Of a stretch of DNA of 64,000 nt, positions 46,253-55,223 are shown piece by piece. Source of the stretch: Salinibacter altiplanensis (GTDB lineage Bacteria > Bacteroidota > Rhodothermia > Rhodothermales > Salinibacteraceae); assembly GCF_002894645.1 (NCBI RefSeq), contig NZ_NCQY01000030.1, positions 466,325-530,324 of the forward strand, in the 5' to 3' direction. Under the pieces are notes generated by a model, which saw only the letters and a list, made by a program, of their open reading frames with translations, was not told where the DNA came from and did no database searches. The translations under genes and the position numbers were made by a program. The stretch's first letter is position 1. Each line of letters begins with the position of its first letter.

Positions 46253-47044
46253 CTAGGAATGTGACTGCCCAGAGCCGGGCGCCCCCGCTCTCTCAATCTG
46301 CGCGATGACCGAACGGCTCCGATCCGGGTAGGCGTCGTCAAACTGGTACCGTAGAAAGTCGCGCACGAGGGCATTCACCTCCCGCCGAACCGCCGGGGCC
46401 ATGTCCAGCCGCATCACCGTATCGAGGTCGGCCCGGGCGCACACGGCATAGGCCCGGAGGGCAGACCGAGACGCTCGCGTCGGCCGTTCGGGCGTCGCGT
46501 CGGTCGGATAGACGCCGCCGTCCGCCAGGGACAGCAGCCCCTCCTCCCCCGTCACCGCTTCTACCCGCGCTCGCTCGACAGCGGGGGCCACCCCCAACAT
46601 CTGAGCCAATTGAAGCTGCACGAACGGCCAGAGGTTGCCCACCCGCACCTCCGAGTGGTTCAGGCGGTGCAGGGCCCGAACCATCAGTCCAAACGCCGCG
46701 GGCTGGGGGTCTTCTTTCTCCATCAGCGCATCGACCAGCTCGACGATGCGCAGCCCGACGGTGATGGTTGGGAGGCTCCCACGAAGACGGTGGAAGGACT
46801 GGACGTGACTGCTCTCACTGAGGGTCTGCAGGGTGCGGGCAGGTTTGTAGTAGAACACCACCTGCGTGTACGCCATCGGCTGCAGGGTCGCCCCGAACGA
46901 GCTTTTGGGACGCCGAGCCCCCTTCGCCATAACGCCAATCTTGCCCTTCTTCTGCGTGAAGAGGGTCACGATCTGACTCGTTTCGCCGTAGTCGATGCTC
47001 CGCAGGACGACGGCCTTCGTACGGACAATTGAGCGCTGCGCCAT
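46253..47044 (-). CDS. recO: DNA repair protein RecO
   Basis: Recombination mediator that helps RecA load on SSB-coated DNA with RecF/RecR. The 263-residue protein has the N-terminal OB-fold (IVRTKAVVLRSIDYGETSQI, LFTQKKGKIGVMAKGARRPK) and a helical C-terminal domain. The C-terminal zinc-finger cysteines present in many RecO proteins are missing: only one Cys occurs in the whole second half. ATG at 47044 (MAQRSIV) is chosen over a GTG two codons upstream. It precedes lexA on the same strand. Confidence 0.9.
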   Translation of the reverse strand: MAQRSIVRTKAVVLRSIDYGETSQIVTLFTQKKGKIGVMAKGARRPKSSFGATLQPMAYTQVVFYYKPARTLQTLSESSHVQSFHRLRGSLPTITVGLRIVELVDALMEKEDPQPAAFGLMVRALHRLNHSEVRVGNLWPFVQLQLAQMLGVAPAVERARVEAVTGEEGLLSLADGGVYPTDATPERPTRASRSALRAYAVCARADLDTVMRLDMAPAVRREVNALVRDFLRYQFDDAYPDRSRSVIAQIERAGAPGSGQSHS

Positions 47045-47242
47045 GATCACGAGATGCCAACAGGGTCAAGGGCAACGAAGCCCGCGCGAGGCGTCCCAAA
47101 CTGCGGAGAGTCGGGCCGGGACGTCCAGACGAACGGTCCCGCCGTCCCGAAGCCGGAAGACGTTAAATTCTGGCTCTGTATGTGTCTCTTTCTACAGAAA
47201 TAGGGCTCGCGTTGTGATGGATGCCTTCACAGGCCCGTCGCC

Positions 47243-47680
47243 ATGATTTGGCTTTACCGACTGCAGCAACGGCTCTCCATTACTCGTCAAGAGGGCTTAG
47301 CAATTCTCACCCTCGCCGTACTGTTTCTACTTGGCCTGACGGTGCGTCACCTCCAGAACCAACAGGTCCCCCCAGTGGCCGCCGACTCGCTCGTCGCCAA
47401 GCCCCCGACAGACACAACCGGGGCCTCCTCGGCAACGTCGGGACCGCCGCCGCCCTCCGCAGAGCACCCAATCAATGTGAACACAGCCTCCTCGGAGGCG
47501 CTGGAGGCCCTGCCAGGCATCGGCCCCGCGTTGTCGGAACGGATCGTGACGTATCGGTCGACCCAACGCCCGTTCCAGCGCGTCGCTGAGCTGCGGCGCG
47601 TCGGCGGCATCGGCCCGGAGACGCTTGCGACCCTCCGTCCCATGGTCCAGGTTGCCCCGCCCGACAGCGTCGCGGAGTAG
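47243..47680 (+). CDS. comEA: ComEA-like helix-hairpin-helix DNA-binding protein
   Basis: Periplasmic DNA-binding protein of the DNA uptake system. The 145-residue protein has an N-terminal membrane anchor (GLAILTLAVLFLLGLTV, about residues 18-35) and a Pro/Thr-rich spacer. The ComEA-type double HhH domain is at about 75-140: INVNTASSEALEALPGIGPAL, then LRRVGGIGPETLATLRP. The NVNTA start of the domain is the family hallmark. Together with dprA it suggests transformation, but other ComE genes are not in the window. It converges with the next small gene across 19 bp. Confidence 0.85.
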   Translation: MIWLYRLQQRLSITRQEGLAILTLAVLFLLGLTVRHLQNQQVPPVAADSLVAKPPTDTTGASSATSGPPPPSAEHPINVNTASSEALEALPGIGPALSERIVTYRSTQRPFQRVAELRRVGGIGPETLATLRPMVQVAPPDSVAE

Positions 47681-47699
47681 CGGACGACCGTGTGCCCCA

Positions 47700-47966
47700 C
47701 TAGGACGCAGGCGGGTGAGGAGCTGCCTCCTCTCGTTCGGCGGAACGGGCCTCATCTACAGCCTCCGTTCCGCTCGTCGGGGAGGACCTGTGCTCGCGCA
47801 CCCGTTCGTCGACGGCCTCCGGGGTCCACTCCCTCGCGGCCTCTTCTTCCCGGTCGAGGAACCGCGAAATCGGTACGAGAAGCAGGGCAGCCAGTAGGGC
47901 AAATCCGAGCAAAGTTCCGACGATGATGGGAAGATACTCGGGATCGAAGAGCGGCGATGCATCCAT
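47700..47966 (-). CDS. Small single-pass membrane protein, 88 aa, unknown
   Basis: The N-terminus MDASPLFDPEYLP is followed by one strong membrane helix (IIVGTLLGFALLAALLLVPI) and an acidic, Glu/Arg-rich cytoplasmic tail (REEEAAREWTPEAVDERVREH). This is a coherent small protein, but I do not recognise the family. ATG at 47966 gives this layout; a longer frame upstream is basic and unlike it. Confidence 0.6.
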   Translation of the reverse strand: MDASPLFDPEYLPIIVGTLLGFALLAALLLVPISRFLDREEEAAREWTPEAVDERVREHRSSPTSGTEAVDEARSAEREEAAPHPPAS

Positions 47967-48148
47967 GCGTCGGGGCGCTTGTTCAGCGTTTGCTGTGTAG
48001 GCACATGTACGTACGATTCCGTGGGCCGTTCGGCGCTTCTCCTCTTGGGGATGCGTCCCCACGAATCCTGCCCTTCAAGCGCCAGTAGGGAGATTCATGC
48101 GGCATCGATTTGCCTTTTTCGCACTGTCTGCGAACCGGAGGTGCAGTC

Positions 48149-48907
48149 ATGGCTTTGCCCGGCGGCATGATGACAAGGCCCGCTGAGACTCAACTTCTGA
48201 TTGCCGAGGACGACCCGGACCTGGGAAGCAGCCTGGAGGCATTCTTTGCCCAGAACGACTACCAAGTCCACCGCGCGACGGAGGGCGAAGAGACGCTCCA
48301 AGCAATGACGACCCTTCCCCCCTACGACCTTGTGCTGCTGGACGTGAAGCTGCCCAAGAAGACCGGATTTGAGGTGTTGCGCGAGGCCCGCCAGGCCGGG
48401 GTCGACTCGCCTGTGATTGTGCTCACGGTCAAGGACCAACAGAGGCATAAGCTGAAGGGGTTCGACCTCGGGGCGGACGACTACGTGACCAAGCCCTTCG
48501 ACGCCCAGGAGCTTATGGCCCGCGTCGAGGCGGTTCTTGCCCGAAGCAGGTCGGCCCTTCCCGACACCGGCGACGTGTTCACGTTCGGCGACGTGACGGT
48601 CCGCTTTCCCGCGGAAACGGTCACGAGGGGGAATGAGAAGATCGGACTGACGGACCTGGAGTTCGACATCCTGACGTACTTCATCACCCACCGCGGCCGC
48701 ACAGTGAGTCGCGAACAGCTGCTCCGCGACGTGTGGGGGATTAGCGGCAACATTACCACCCGCACCATTGACCGGCACGTGGCGTCGCTGCGCAAGAAGA
48801 TCGAGCCCACCCCGGGGGCCCCCACGTACGTGAAGACGGTGTACGGCATCGGGTACAAGTTTATCACGGACGATGTCTCCGGGACCCGCGCCGCGGAGAC
48901 CGACTGA
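48149..48907 (+). CDS. OmpR/PhoB-family response regulator
   Basis: Two-domain DNA-binding response regulator of about 252 residues. The receiver has the acidic pair LIAEDDPDLGSS, the phospho-acceptor Asp in LVLLDVKLPKKTGFEV, the Thr in VIVLTVKDQQ and the Lys in YVTKPFDAQEL. The winged helix carries LTDLEFDILTYFITHRGRTV and TIDRHVASLRKKIEP. No histidine kinase gene adjoins it, so it is an orphan in this window. The start may be ATG 48149 (MALPGG) or 48167/48170 (MMTRPAETQ); the sequence does not decide. Confidence 0.9.
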   Translation: MALPGGMMTRPAETQLLIAEDDPDLGSSLEAFFAQNDYQVHRATEGEETLQAMTTLPPYDLVLLDVKLPKKTGFEVLREARQAGVDSPVIVLTVKDQQRHKLKGFDLGADDYVTKPFDAQELMARVEAVLARSRSALPDTGDVFTFGDVTVRFPAETVTRGNEKIGLTDLEFDILTYFITHRGRTVSREQLLRDVWGISGNITTRTIDRHVASLRKKIEPTPGAPTYVKTVYGIGYKFITDDVSGTRAAETD

Positions 48908-49182
48908 CGCCCCTGGGTTCCACGACCGAGCCACAGTCCCACTCGGAGCTCATTGACTGTGCCCGCCCTCAGGACGCGGGGAACAGCCACGCAGGCCGCG
49001 GCGGGTCCGACAAGGTGACCCCCGCAGCCCTGCGCATCGGACGGGGTGCGGAGCAGTCAGTGGGCTCATGGGGGGGCGTGGGTTTCCCCTACGTGTGCCC
49101 CGGAAGCCCTGAACCTGGCGCCCCCGCCTCCGTCTTGCTCTTGTTTGTTTTTTCGCTCTTCCAGCCTCGCCTTTCTCAGCAG

Positions 49183-50202
49183 ATGGCCTCGTACGCAAAG
49201 CGCACGGCGTTTGTCACCGGCGGCACCGGCTTCGTCGGCAGTCACCTCGTGGAGGAGCTTTTGCGCCGCGGCATGGAGGAGGTCCGCTGCCTCGTACGGA
49301 CCGATCCGAAGTGGCTCTCGGGCCTGGACGTGACGACCGTGCGGGGCGACCTGTCGGACGTGGAGGTGCTTTGGGACGCGCTCGAGGGCGTGGACGAGGT
49401 GTACCACGTGGCGGGTCGGACACGGGCCCCGACGGAAGAGGAGTTTTACGAGGCAAACGTACAGGCGACGCTCAACCTCCTGGGCGCCGTCCGGCACGCC
49501 GCGCCGGCCCTCGACCGGGTACTGGTGACGAGCAGCCTGGCCGCCGTGGGGCGGTGCGAGCACGATGTGGCCACGGAGGAGGCCCCACTCCGGCCAGTCA
49601 GCATGTACGGACGCAGCAAAGCACAGATGGAGCAGGCCCTCCGTGAACGGCCCGAGACCACGCCTGAATCGTACGCGGAGTCGTTGCCGCTGACCGTCGT
49701 TCGCCCCCCTGCCGTCTATGGCCCGCGCGACCGGGACATTCTTGATTTCTTTCGGGCCGTGACGCGGCACGTGTGCCCCGTGGTGGGCGGGGGCTCCGCC
49801 CGGACACTGAGCCTCGTTCACGCACGGGACCTTGCCGTCGGCATGGTCGACGCCGTCCGGCACCCGGATGCAGCCGGGGAGACGTACTTCCTCGGCAGCC
49901 CACGGCCGTATGCCTGGAACGAGGTCAAACAGGCCGCCACCACGGCCTTAGACACATGGGCCGTGACCGTGCCAGTGCCCGGCCCGCTACTGGGCGCCGT
50001 CGGCGCGGCGGCGGAGGCCTGGGGCACACTGACCGGCACCCATCCGCCGCTCAACCGCGACAAAACCCGCGAAATTCGGCATGCCTGTACGGCCTGTTCC
50101 AGTGAGAAGGCCACCCGTGACTTCGACTACGCCCCGTCGGTCGCCCTCGGGGACGGGGTGTCTCGCACGCTTCGTTGGTATGTGGAGCAGGGGTGGCTGT
50201 AG
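49183..50202 (+). CDS. NAD-dependent epimerase/dehydratase (extended SDR)
   Basis: Rossmann-fold extended SDR of 339 residues. It has the cofactor loop VTGGTGFVGSHLVEELLRRG, the catalytic Tyr-Lys in SMYGRSKAQMEQAL and the substrate-side LTVVRPPAVYGPRDRDIL. The C-terminal part (VSRTLRWYVEQGWL) is typical of the dihydroflavonol reductase/3-beta-HSD-like branch of the family. Substrate unknown. ATG at 49183 (MASYAKRT) gives the standard N-terminus; the upstream in-frame section is low complexity. It precedes the 2-oxoglutarate dehydrogenase gene by 113 bp with no obvious link. Confidence 0.85.
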   Translation: MASYAKRTAFVTGGTGFVGSHLVEELLRRGMEEVRCLVRTDPKWLSGLDVTTVRGDLSDVEVLWDALEGVDEVYHVAGRTRAPTEEEFYEANVQATLNLLGAVRHAAPALDRVLVTSSLAAVGRCEHDVATEEAPLRPVSMYGRSKAQMEQALRERPETTPESYAESLPLTVVRPPAVYGPRDRDILDFFRAVTRHVCPVVGGGSARTLSLVHARDLAVGMVDAVRHPDAAGETYFLGSPRPYAWNEVKQAATTALDTWAVTVPVPGPLLGAVGAAAEAWGTLTGTHPPLNRDKTREIRHACTACSSEKATRDFDYAPSVALGDGVSRTLRWYVEQGWL

Positions 50203-50315
50203 GGCCGCCTCCGCCGACCCATTCCCCCGCGAATCCTCGTCGGGAATGCGTCGTACATGGTAGTCGCTCCAGGCGGGGAGCCACGTTTCTCTTGCGATCA
50301 ACTGATCTTTCCACC

Positions 50316-53300
50316 GTGAGCAGCCTCGGATTCAACACGGGCTACATCGAAGAACTGTACAAACAGTACCAGGACGACCCCGACAGCGTGAGCGAGAGCT
50401 GGCGCGAGTTCTTCGCGGACTACGACCCGGACGCGTCCTTCATTCCGGTTACACAGACGACCGCCGGCGACGGGGAGGCCACCACGCCCCCCGAACAGCC
50501 GACGGAGCCGGAGGCCCGCGAGGAACCGCCCGGGGCGTCTCCAACTCCCCCAGCGGCCGAGGACGGCGTCGTGGAGCCCCTCCGCCCCGCCTCGGCCCCT
50601 GCGGTCGACGAGAACAAGGCCGACGTGACGGCCATGACCGGTCCGTCGGCCAAGGTCGTCGAGAACATGGAGGACAGTCTCGGCGTCCCGACGGCCACCT
50701 CCGCCCGTACGATCCCGGTCAAGCTGCTGGATGAGAATCGCACGCTCCTAAACGACTATCAGAAGCAGGTCGGCGGCGAGAAAATCTCGTACACCCACAT
50801 CATCGCCTACGCGATGGTGCAGGCAATGAAGAAGTACCCGGACCTGAACACCACTTTCCGCCGGAGCGAGGACGGCACGCCGGAGCACGTCAAGCCCGAT
50901 CAGATCAACCTTGGGCTTGCCGTGGACGTGGAGCGACGGGGCGAGCGCACCCTGCTGGTGCCCAACCTCAAGGATGCGGGCAGCCTCAGCTTCGCTGAAT
51001 TCCTCGGGACCTACAACAATGTCGTCGGCCGCGCGCTGGACGGCGACCTCAACCTGTCCGACTTTCAGGGCACCACGGCCACCCTCACCAACCCGGGCAT
51101 GATCGGCACGTCGATGAGCGTGGCACGCCTGATGCCCGGCCAGGGGGTCATCGTGGGGGCCGGGGCGATCGACTTCCCGCCGGAATACCGCGGGTACGCC
51201 CCCGAGGTGGCGAGCAAGGCCGGAGTCTCTCCGGTCATGACACTGACCTCCACCTACGATCACCGCGTCGTCCAGGGCGCCACCAGCGGGGCCTTCCTGA
51301 ACCACATCGAGGAGCTCCTGATGGGCACGCACGACTTCTATCAGCGGATCTTTTCCGATCTGAGCGTGCCCTATCAGCCCTTCCAGATGGCCACCGACTC
51401 GACACCACAGCTCGGGCGGGCTCGGCCCCAGGACGAGCTCGACATGACGGAGAAGCAGGCGGCGGTGCTTCAGCTGATTCGGGCCTACCGGGTCCGTGGT
51501 CACCTGCAGGCCGACATCAACCCGCTCGGCTACGAGTGGCAGTACCACGAGGAGCTCGACCCCGCCACCTACGGCCTCACGGTCTGGGACCTGGACCGGG
51601 CGTTCATCACTGGCGGCCTCGGGGGCGAGGAGAAGCTGCCCCTCCGCAAGATCCTGTCCATCCTTCGGAAGTCCTACACCAGCGAGGTCGGGACGGCCTT
51701 CATGCACATCTCCGATCCGGAGGAGAAGACGTGGATCCAGAACCGAATCGAGCCGATGCGGGATGCCGGGCCGCCGTCCGAGGACGATCGGCACCGGATT
51801 GTGCAGAAGCTCAACGCAGCGGAGGCGTTCGAGCGCTTTCTGCACACCAAGTACGTCGGCCACAAGCGCTTCTCCCTGGAGGGGTCGGAGACCATGATTC
51901 CCCTCATCGACACCCTCCTCTCCGACGCCGCCGACGCGGGCGTGGAGGACGTGGTAATGGGCATGGCCCACCGGGGCCGCCTCAACGTACTGGCCAACAT
52001 TATCGGCAAGCCCTACGAGGAAATCTTCTCCAAATTTGAGGGCAACATCGACCCGAACACGACCCAGGGCTCCGGCGACGTGAAGTACCACCTGGGCGCC
52101 GAGGGCCATGTCACCTCGCCCGACGGCAACGAGATTGCCGTGACGCTCGCCTCGAACCCCAGCCACCTGGAGGCCGTCAACCCGGTCGTGGAGGGCATGT
52201 CCCGCGCCAAGCAGAACCTGTTGCGCGACGAACACCCCGAGGCGACAGAGGACGACTACCACGACGCCGTAATGCCCCTCCTGATTCACGGGGACGCCGG
52301 CTTCGCCGGGCAGGGCGTGGTGGCGGAGACCCTGAACCTCAGCAAGCTGCGCGGCTACACGACCGGCGGCACCGTCCACCTGGTCATCAACAACCAGATC
52401 GGCTTCACCACCCCTCCGGGCGACGCTCGCAGTTCAACCTACGCCACGGACCTGGCCCGTGCCATCGAGGCGCCCATCTTCCACGTCAACGGGGACGACC
52501 CCGAAACCTGCGTCCGCATCGCGCAGCTGGCGTTCGAGTACCGTCAGCGCTTCAACAAGGACGTGGTCATCGACATGATGTGCTACCGCGTCCACGGACA
52601 CAACGAGGGCGACGAACCGACCTTTACGCAGCCGCTGCTCTACGAGAAGATTGAGGCGAAGCGCTCCCCACGCAAGCTCTACACCGAGATGCTGCTCCGC
52701 CGTGGCGAGATCGAACCGGACGAGGCGGAGCAGATGCTCGACGACTACCGAGGCCGGCTCCAGGAGGCCTTCGACCGCACCAAGGACCTGGAGGAGAAAG
52801 ACGCCGAGGCGGCCTTGCAGGAACGGGTTCAGCGCACGGCCGACGATCGACTCCCCGAGGTCGATACCACGGCGCAACGCGAGCACCTGGAGCGGGTTGT
52901 GGAGGTTCTCACCGACTTTCCAGACGATTTCAACGTCCACCGGAAGCTCAAACGGCTGTTTGGGAAGCGCGACGACCTCTTCCACGATCAGGAGCGCATC
53001 GACTGGGCCTTCTCCGAGGCGCTGGCGTTCGGCTCACTGCTGCAGGAGGGCACGCGCGTTCGACTGAGCGGACAAGACTCGCGTCGCGCAACGTTTAGCC
53101 AGCGGCACGCCGTGCTCATTGATCAGGAGACCGGCGACGAGTACACGCCGCTCAACAACCTGTCGGACGACCAGGAGCGGCTTCTCATCTACGACAGTCT
53201 CCTCTCGGAGTACGCGGTGGCCGGGTTCGAATACGGCTACTCGGTGGTGGACAAGGATGCCCTGACCTGCTGGGAGGCTCAGTTTGGCGACTTCGCGAAC

Positions 53301-54038
53301 GGGGCAGAGATCGTGTGGGACCAGTTCGTGAGTGCCGCCGAGGAGAAGTGGGGACAGACCTCTGGCCTCGTGGCTCTGCTGCCCCACGCCTACGAAGGCC
53401 AGGGCCCTGAGCACTCTTCGGCCCGCCTGGAGCGCTTCCTGCAGCTCTGTGCGGAGCAGAACATGATCGTCGCCAACTTCTCCACGCCGGCCAACTACTT
53501 CCACGCCCTGCGCCGACAGGTGAAGCGCGACGTCAAGAAGCCGCTCATCATCATGACGCCCAAGAGCCTGCTGCGGCATCCAAAGTGCGTCTCTACTCCC
53601 GACGAGCTCATGAACGGGGGCGTGCAGGAGGTCATCCCGGCTGCGACGAAGGCCACGGACACCACACGGCACATTCTCTGCAGCGGCAAGGTGTACTACG
53701 ACCTTGTGACGGCGCTGGAGGACCACGACCGCCGCGACGAGATTGCCATTACGCGTCTGGAGCAGTTCTATCCCTTTCCCGCGTCGGATCTGCGGGCGGA
53801 ACTGGAGCGCTACGCCGGGGCCGACGAGACCGTATGGGTGCAGGAGGAGCCTCAGAACATGGGCGCCTGGTCGTTTGCGTCTCCACGCTTCGAGACCCTC
53901 CTGGAGGAGATTCACGGGCCCTGCGAGCAGCGCCTTCAGTACGTGGGGCGCTCCGCCAGTGCCAGTCCCGCCACCGGCTCAGCCAAGGTACACGACCGGG
54001 AACAGGAGCAGCTGGTCGAAGACGCCCTCGCCCTCTAA
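50316..54038 (+). CDS. kgd: Fused E2-E1 2-oxoglutarate dehydrogenase (Kgd type)
   Basis: TCA-cycle enzyme that combines a succinyltransferase-type E2 domain with the thiamine-dependent E1 domain in one 1240-residue chain. An E1o N-terminal motif (LGFNTGYIEELYKQY, residues 3-17) is followed by an acidic/Pro-rich linker to about 120. The E2 catalytic domain (125-360) has His316 in TSTYDHRVVQGATSGAFL. The E1 domain (430-1240) has MAHRGRLNVLANI, GDAGFAGQGVVAETLNLSKL and the TPP/Mg region. There is no lipoyl domain. This fusion is best known from actinobacterial Kgd. GTG at 50316 gives the family N-terminus. The separate E3 and any lipoyl E2 must be elsewhere. Confidence 0.92.
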   Translation: MSSLGFNTGYIEELYKQYQDDPDSVSESWREFFADYDPDASFIPVTQTTAGDGEATTPPEQPTEPEAREEPPGASPTPPAAEDGVVEPLRPASAPAVDENKADVTAMTGPSAKVVENMEDSLGVPTATSARTIPVKLLDENRTLLNDYQKQVGGEKISYTHIIAYAMVQAMKKYPDLNTTFRRSEDGTPEHVKPDQINLGLAVDVERRGERTLLVPNLKDAGSLSFAEFLGTYNNVVGRALDGDLNLSDFQGTTATLTNPGMIGTSMSVARLMPGQGVIVGAGAIDFPPEYRGYAPEVASKAGVSPVMTLTSTYDHRVVQGATSGAFLNHIEELLMGTHDFYQRIFSDLSVPYQPFQMATDSTPQLGRARPQDELDMTEKQAAVLQLIRAYRVRGHLQADINPLGYEWQYHEELDPATYGLTVWDLDRAFITGGLGGEEKLPLRKILSILRKSYTSEVGTAFMHISDPEEKTWIQNRIEPMRDAGPPSEDDRHRIVQKLNAAEAFERFLHTKYVGHKRFSLEGSETMIPLIDTLLSDAADAGVEDVVMGMAHRGRLNVLANIIGKPYEEIFSKFEGNIDPNTTQGSGDVKYHLGAEGHVTSPDGNEIAVTLASNPSHLEAVNPVVEGMSRAKQNLLRDEHPEATEDDYHDAVMPLLIHGDAGFAGQGVVAETLNLSKLRGYTTGGTVHLVINNQIGFTTPPGDARSSTYATDLARAIEAPIFHVNGDDPETCVRIAQLAFEYRQRFNKDVVIDMMCYRVHGHNEGDEPTFTQPLLYEKIEAKRSPRKLYTEMLLRRGEIEPDEAEQMLDDYRGRLQEAFDRTKDLEEKDAEAALQERVQRTADDRLPEVDTTAQREHLERVVEVLTDFPDDFNVHRKLKRLFGKRDDLFHDQERIDWAFSEALAFGSLLQEGTRVRLSGQDSRRATFSQRHAVLIDQETGDEYTPLNNLSDDQERLLIYDSLLSEYAVAGFEYGYSVVDKDALTCWEAQFGDFANGAEIVWDQFVSAAEEKWGQTSGLVALLPHAYEGQGPEHSSARLERFLQLCAEQNMIVANFSTPANYFHALRRQVKRDVKKPLIIMTPKSLLRHPKCVSTPDELMNGGVQEVIPAATKATDTTRHILCSGKVYYDLVTALEDHDRRDEIAITRLEQFYPFPASDLRAELERYAGADETVWVQEEPQNMGAWSFASPRFETLLEEIHGPCEQRLQYVGRSASASPATGSAKVHDREQEQLVEDALAL

Positions 54039-54071
54039 CGCTCCTCTCTTCTTGACTCGGTTTCCGCACAG

Positions 54072-54102
54072 GCCCCACCCAGCACGGTGGGGCTTTTCTT
54101 TT
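54072..54102 (+). terminator. Rho-independent terminator after kgd
   Basis: GCCCCACC (54072-54079) pairs with GGTGGGGC (54086-54093) over a six-base loop, followed by TTTTCTTTT. It starts 33 bp after the kgd stop. The pattern is a textbook terminator on the plus strand. Confidence 0.9.
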
Positions 54103-54135
54103 GTGTGTTGGGGGGTGGCAAAGAAAGCGGCACAG

Positions 54136-54166
54136 AAAAAGGGACGGACCCGCTCGGGCCCGTCCC
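54136..54166 (-). terminator. Rho-independent terminator after rpsU
   Basis: On the minus strand GGGACGG pairs with CCGTCCC (54141-54147 with 54160-54166), followed by TTTTT (54136-54140). It lies 55 bp beyond the rpsU stop codon. The two terminators sit back to back between convergent genes. Confidence 0.85.
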
Positions 54167-54221
54167 CAACAACGATGCCGGACGTCGTTTCGTCGACGTC
54201 CGCGACCAAATGTAGGGCGCT

Positions 54222-54434
54222 CTACTTGCGTTTCCGATTGTCACCACGTTTCCGCTGGCGGTGACGCCGTCGGCGCGACCGCTTCTCTTCAAGCCGCTTC
54301 TCCTCCGAGGGCTTCATGTACGTCATGTTCTGCCGATACTCCTGCAGCACACGGCTCCGGTTCACCTGACGCCGGAAGCGCTTGAGCGCACGATCAATGT
54401 CTTCGTTGTTCCGTACTTTTACACCAACAGCCAA
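54222..54434 (-). CDS. rpsU: 30S ribosomal protein S21
   Basis: Small-subunit protein bound near the platform and the 3' end of 16S rRNA. The 70-residue protein has the family start AVGVKVRNNEDIDRALKRFR, then the helical body RSRVLQEYRQNMTYMKPSEE and a very basic tail (SRRRRHRQRKRGDNRKRK). The start is TTG at 54434, decided by GGAGGGA (complement of 54441-54447) lying 6 bases upstream; a longer frame would add 40 unrelated residues. An SD-directed start is unusual here: almost no other gene in the window has one. In Bacteroidota, S21 helps hide the anti-Shine-Dalgarno sequence, so self-regulation is plausible. Confidence 0.93.
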   Translation of the reverse strand: MAVGVKVRNNEDIDRALKRFRRQVNRSRVLQEYRQNMTYMKPSEEKRLEEKRSRRRRHRQRKRGDNRKRK

Positions 54435-54440
54435 GGTAGA

Positions 54441-54454
54441 TCCCTCCGTAGGGA
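54441..54454 (-). promoter_or_regulatory. Shine-Dalgarno hairpin before rpsU
   Basis: On the minus strand the leader reads TCCCT-ACGG-AGGGA, a perfect 5 bp hairpin with a 4 base loop. The AGGGA arm is the core of the Shine-Dalgarno sequence GGAGGGA that precedes the TTG start. When folded, the hairpin would mask the site, giving a possible off state. Confidence 0.65.
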
Positions 54455-54566
54455 GTTTGGTTTTGAAGTAGAATGGATAGTGCTTAAAATGCAAAGCAGA
54501 AACGCGAATGTGAGAGGCATGTTTCTTTTCTGCGCCTTTACGCCTCTCCTCCACTCCGTTGCCCTC

Positions 54567-55157
54567 ATGACAACCCTCTCTCCGTTGGTGCTCGCGACCG
54601 GAAACCCCGGCAAGGTCGACGAGCTTCGCGCCCTGCTCGGCGACCTCAATCAGACGCTCCTCCCGGCCAGTGAACTCGGCGCGTCACTCACCGTGACCGA
54701 AGACGCTGGCTCCCTCGACGGCAATGCCCGAAAGAAGGCCCGGGCGTACCACGACAACACCGGCCACGCCGCCCTCGCCGACGATACGGGACTGGAGGTG
54801 GCGGCACTCGACGGAGCCCCCGGGGTTCATACCGCCCGGTTCGCCGGGGCCGACGCCACCCCCGAAGACAACAAACAGAAACTGTTGACAGTCATGGACG
54901 GGGTGGACGACCGACGCGCTCAGTTTCGTACCGTGGTAGCCCTCATCGATGCCAACGGGACCTCCCACACCTTCGAAGGCCGCTGTGAGGGCACTATTGT
55001 ACCTGCCCCGCGCGGCGACGGGGGCTTCGGGTACGATCCGCTCTTCCACCCGGACGGCTACGACCAGACATTCGCGGAAATGCCAACGGCGACCAAAAAC
55101 AAGATTAGCCACCGCCGAGAGGCCCTCGATGCCCTCCGCACCTTCCTCTCGCGCTAG
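54567..55157 (+). CDS. rdgB: Non-canonical purine NTP pyrophosphatase (RdgB/HAM1)
   Basis: Hydrolyses ITP, dITP and XTP to keep damaged purines out of nucleic acids. The 196-residue protein has the family start LVLATGNPGKVDELRALL, the metal/substrate region ALADDTGLEVAALDGAPGVH and the GDGGFGYDPLFHP loop. The C-terminal KNKISHRREAL is also present. ATG at 54567 fits; it shares the AT-rich region with the divergent rpsU. dtd follows after 66 bp. Confidence 0.95.
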   Translation: MTTLSPLVLATGNPGKVDELRALLGDLNQTLLPASELGASLTVTEDAGSLDGNARKKARAYHDNTGHAALADDTGLEVAALDGAPGVHTARFAGADATPEDNKQKLLTVMDGVDDRRAQFRTVVALIDANGTSHTFEGRCEGTIVPAPRGDGGFGYDPLFHPDGYDQTFAEMPTATKNKISHRREALDALRTFLSR

Positions 55158-55223
55158 ACGCCCGAGACGAACCGGTGCCCCCCTTCTGTCGACAGTCCCT
55201 CGAATGCGTATGTCTCCGTCCGT

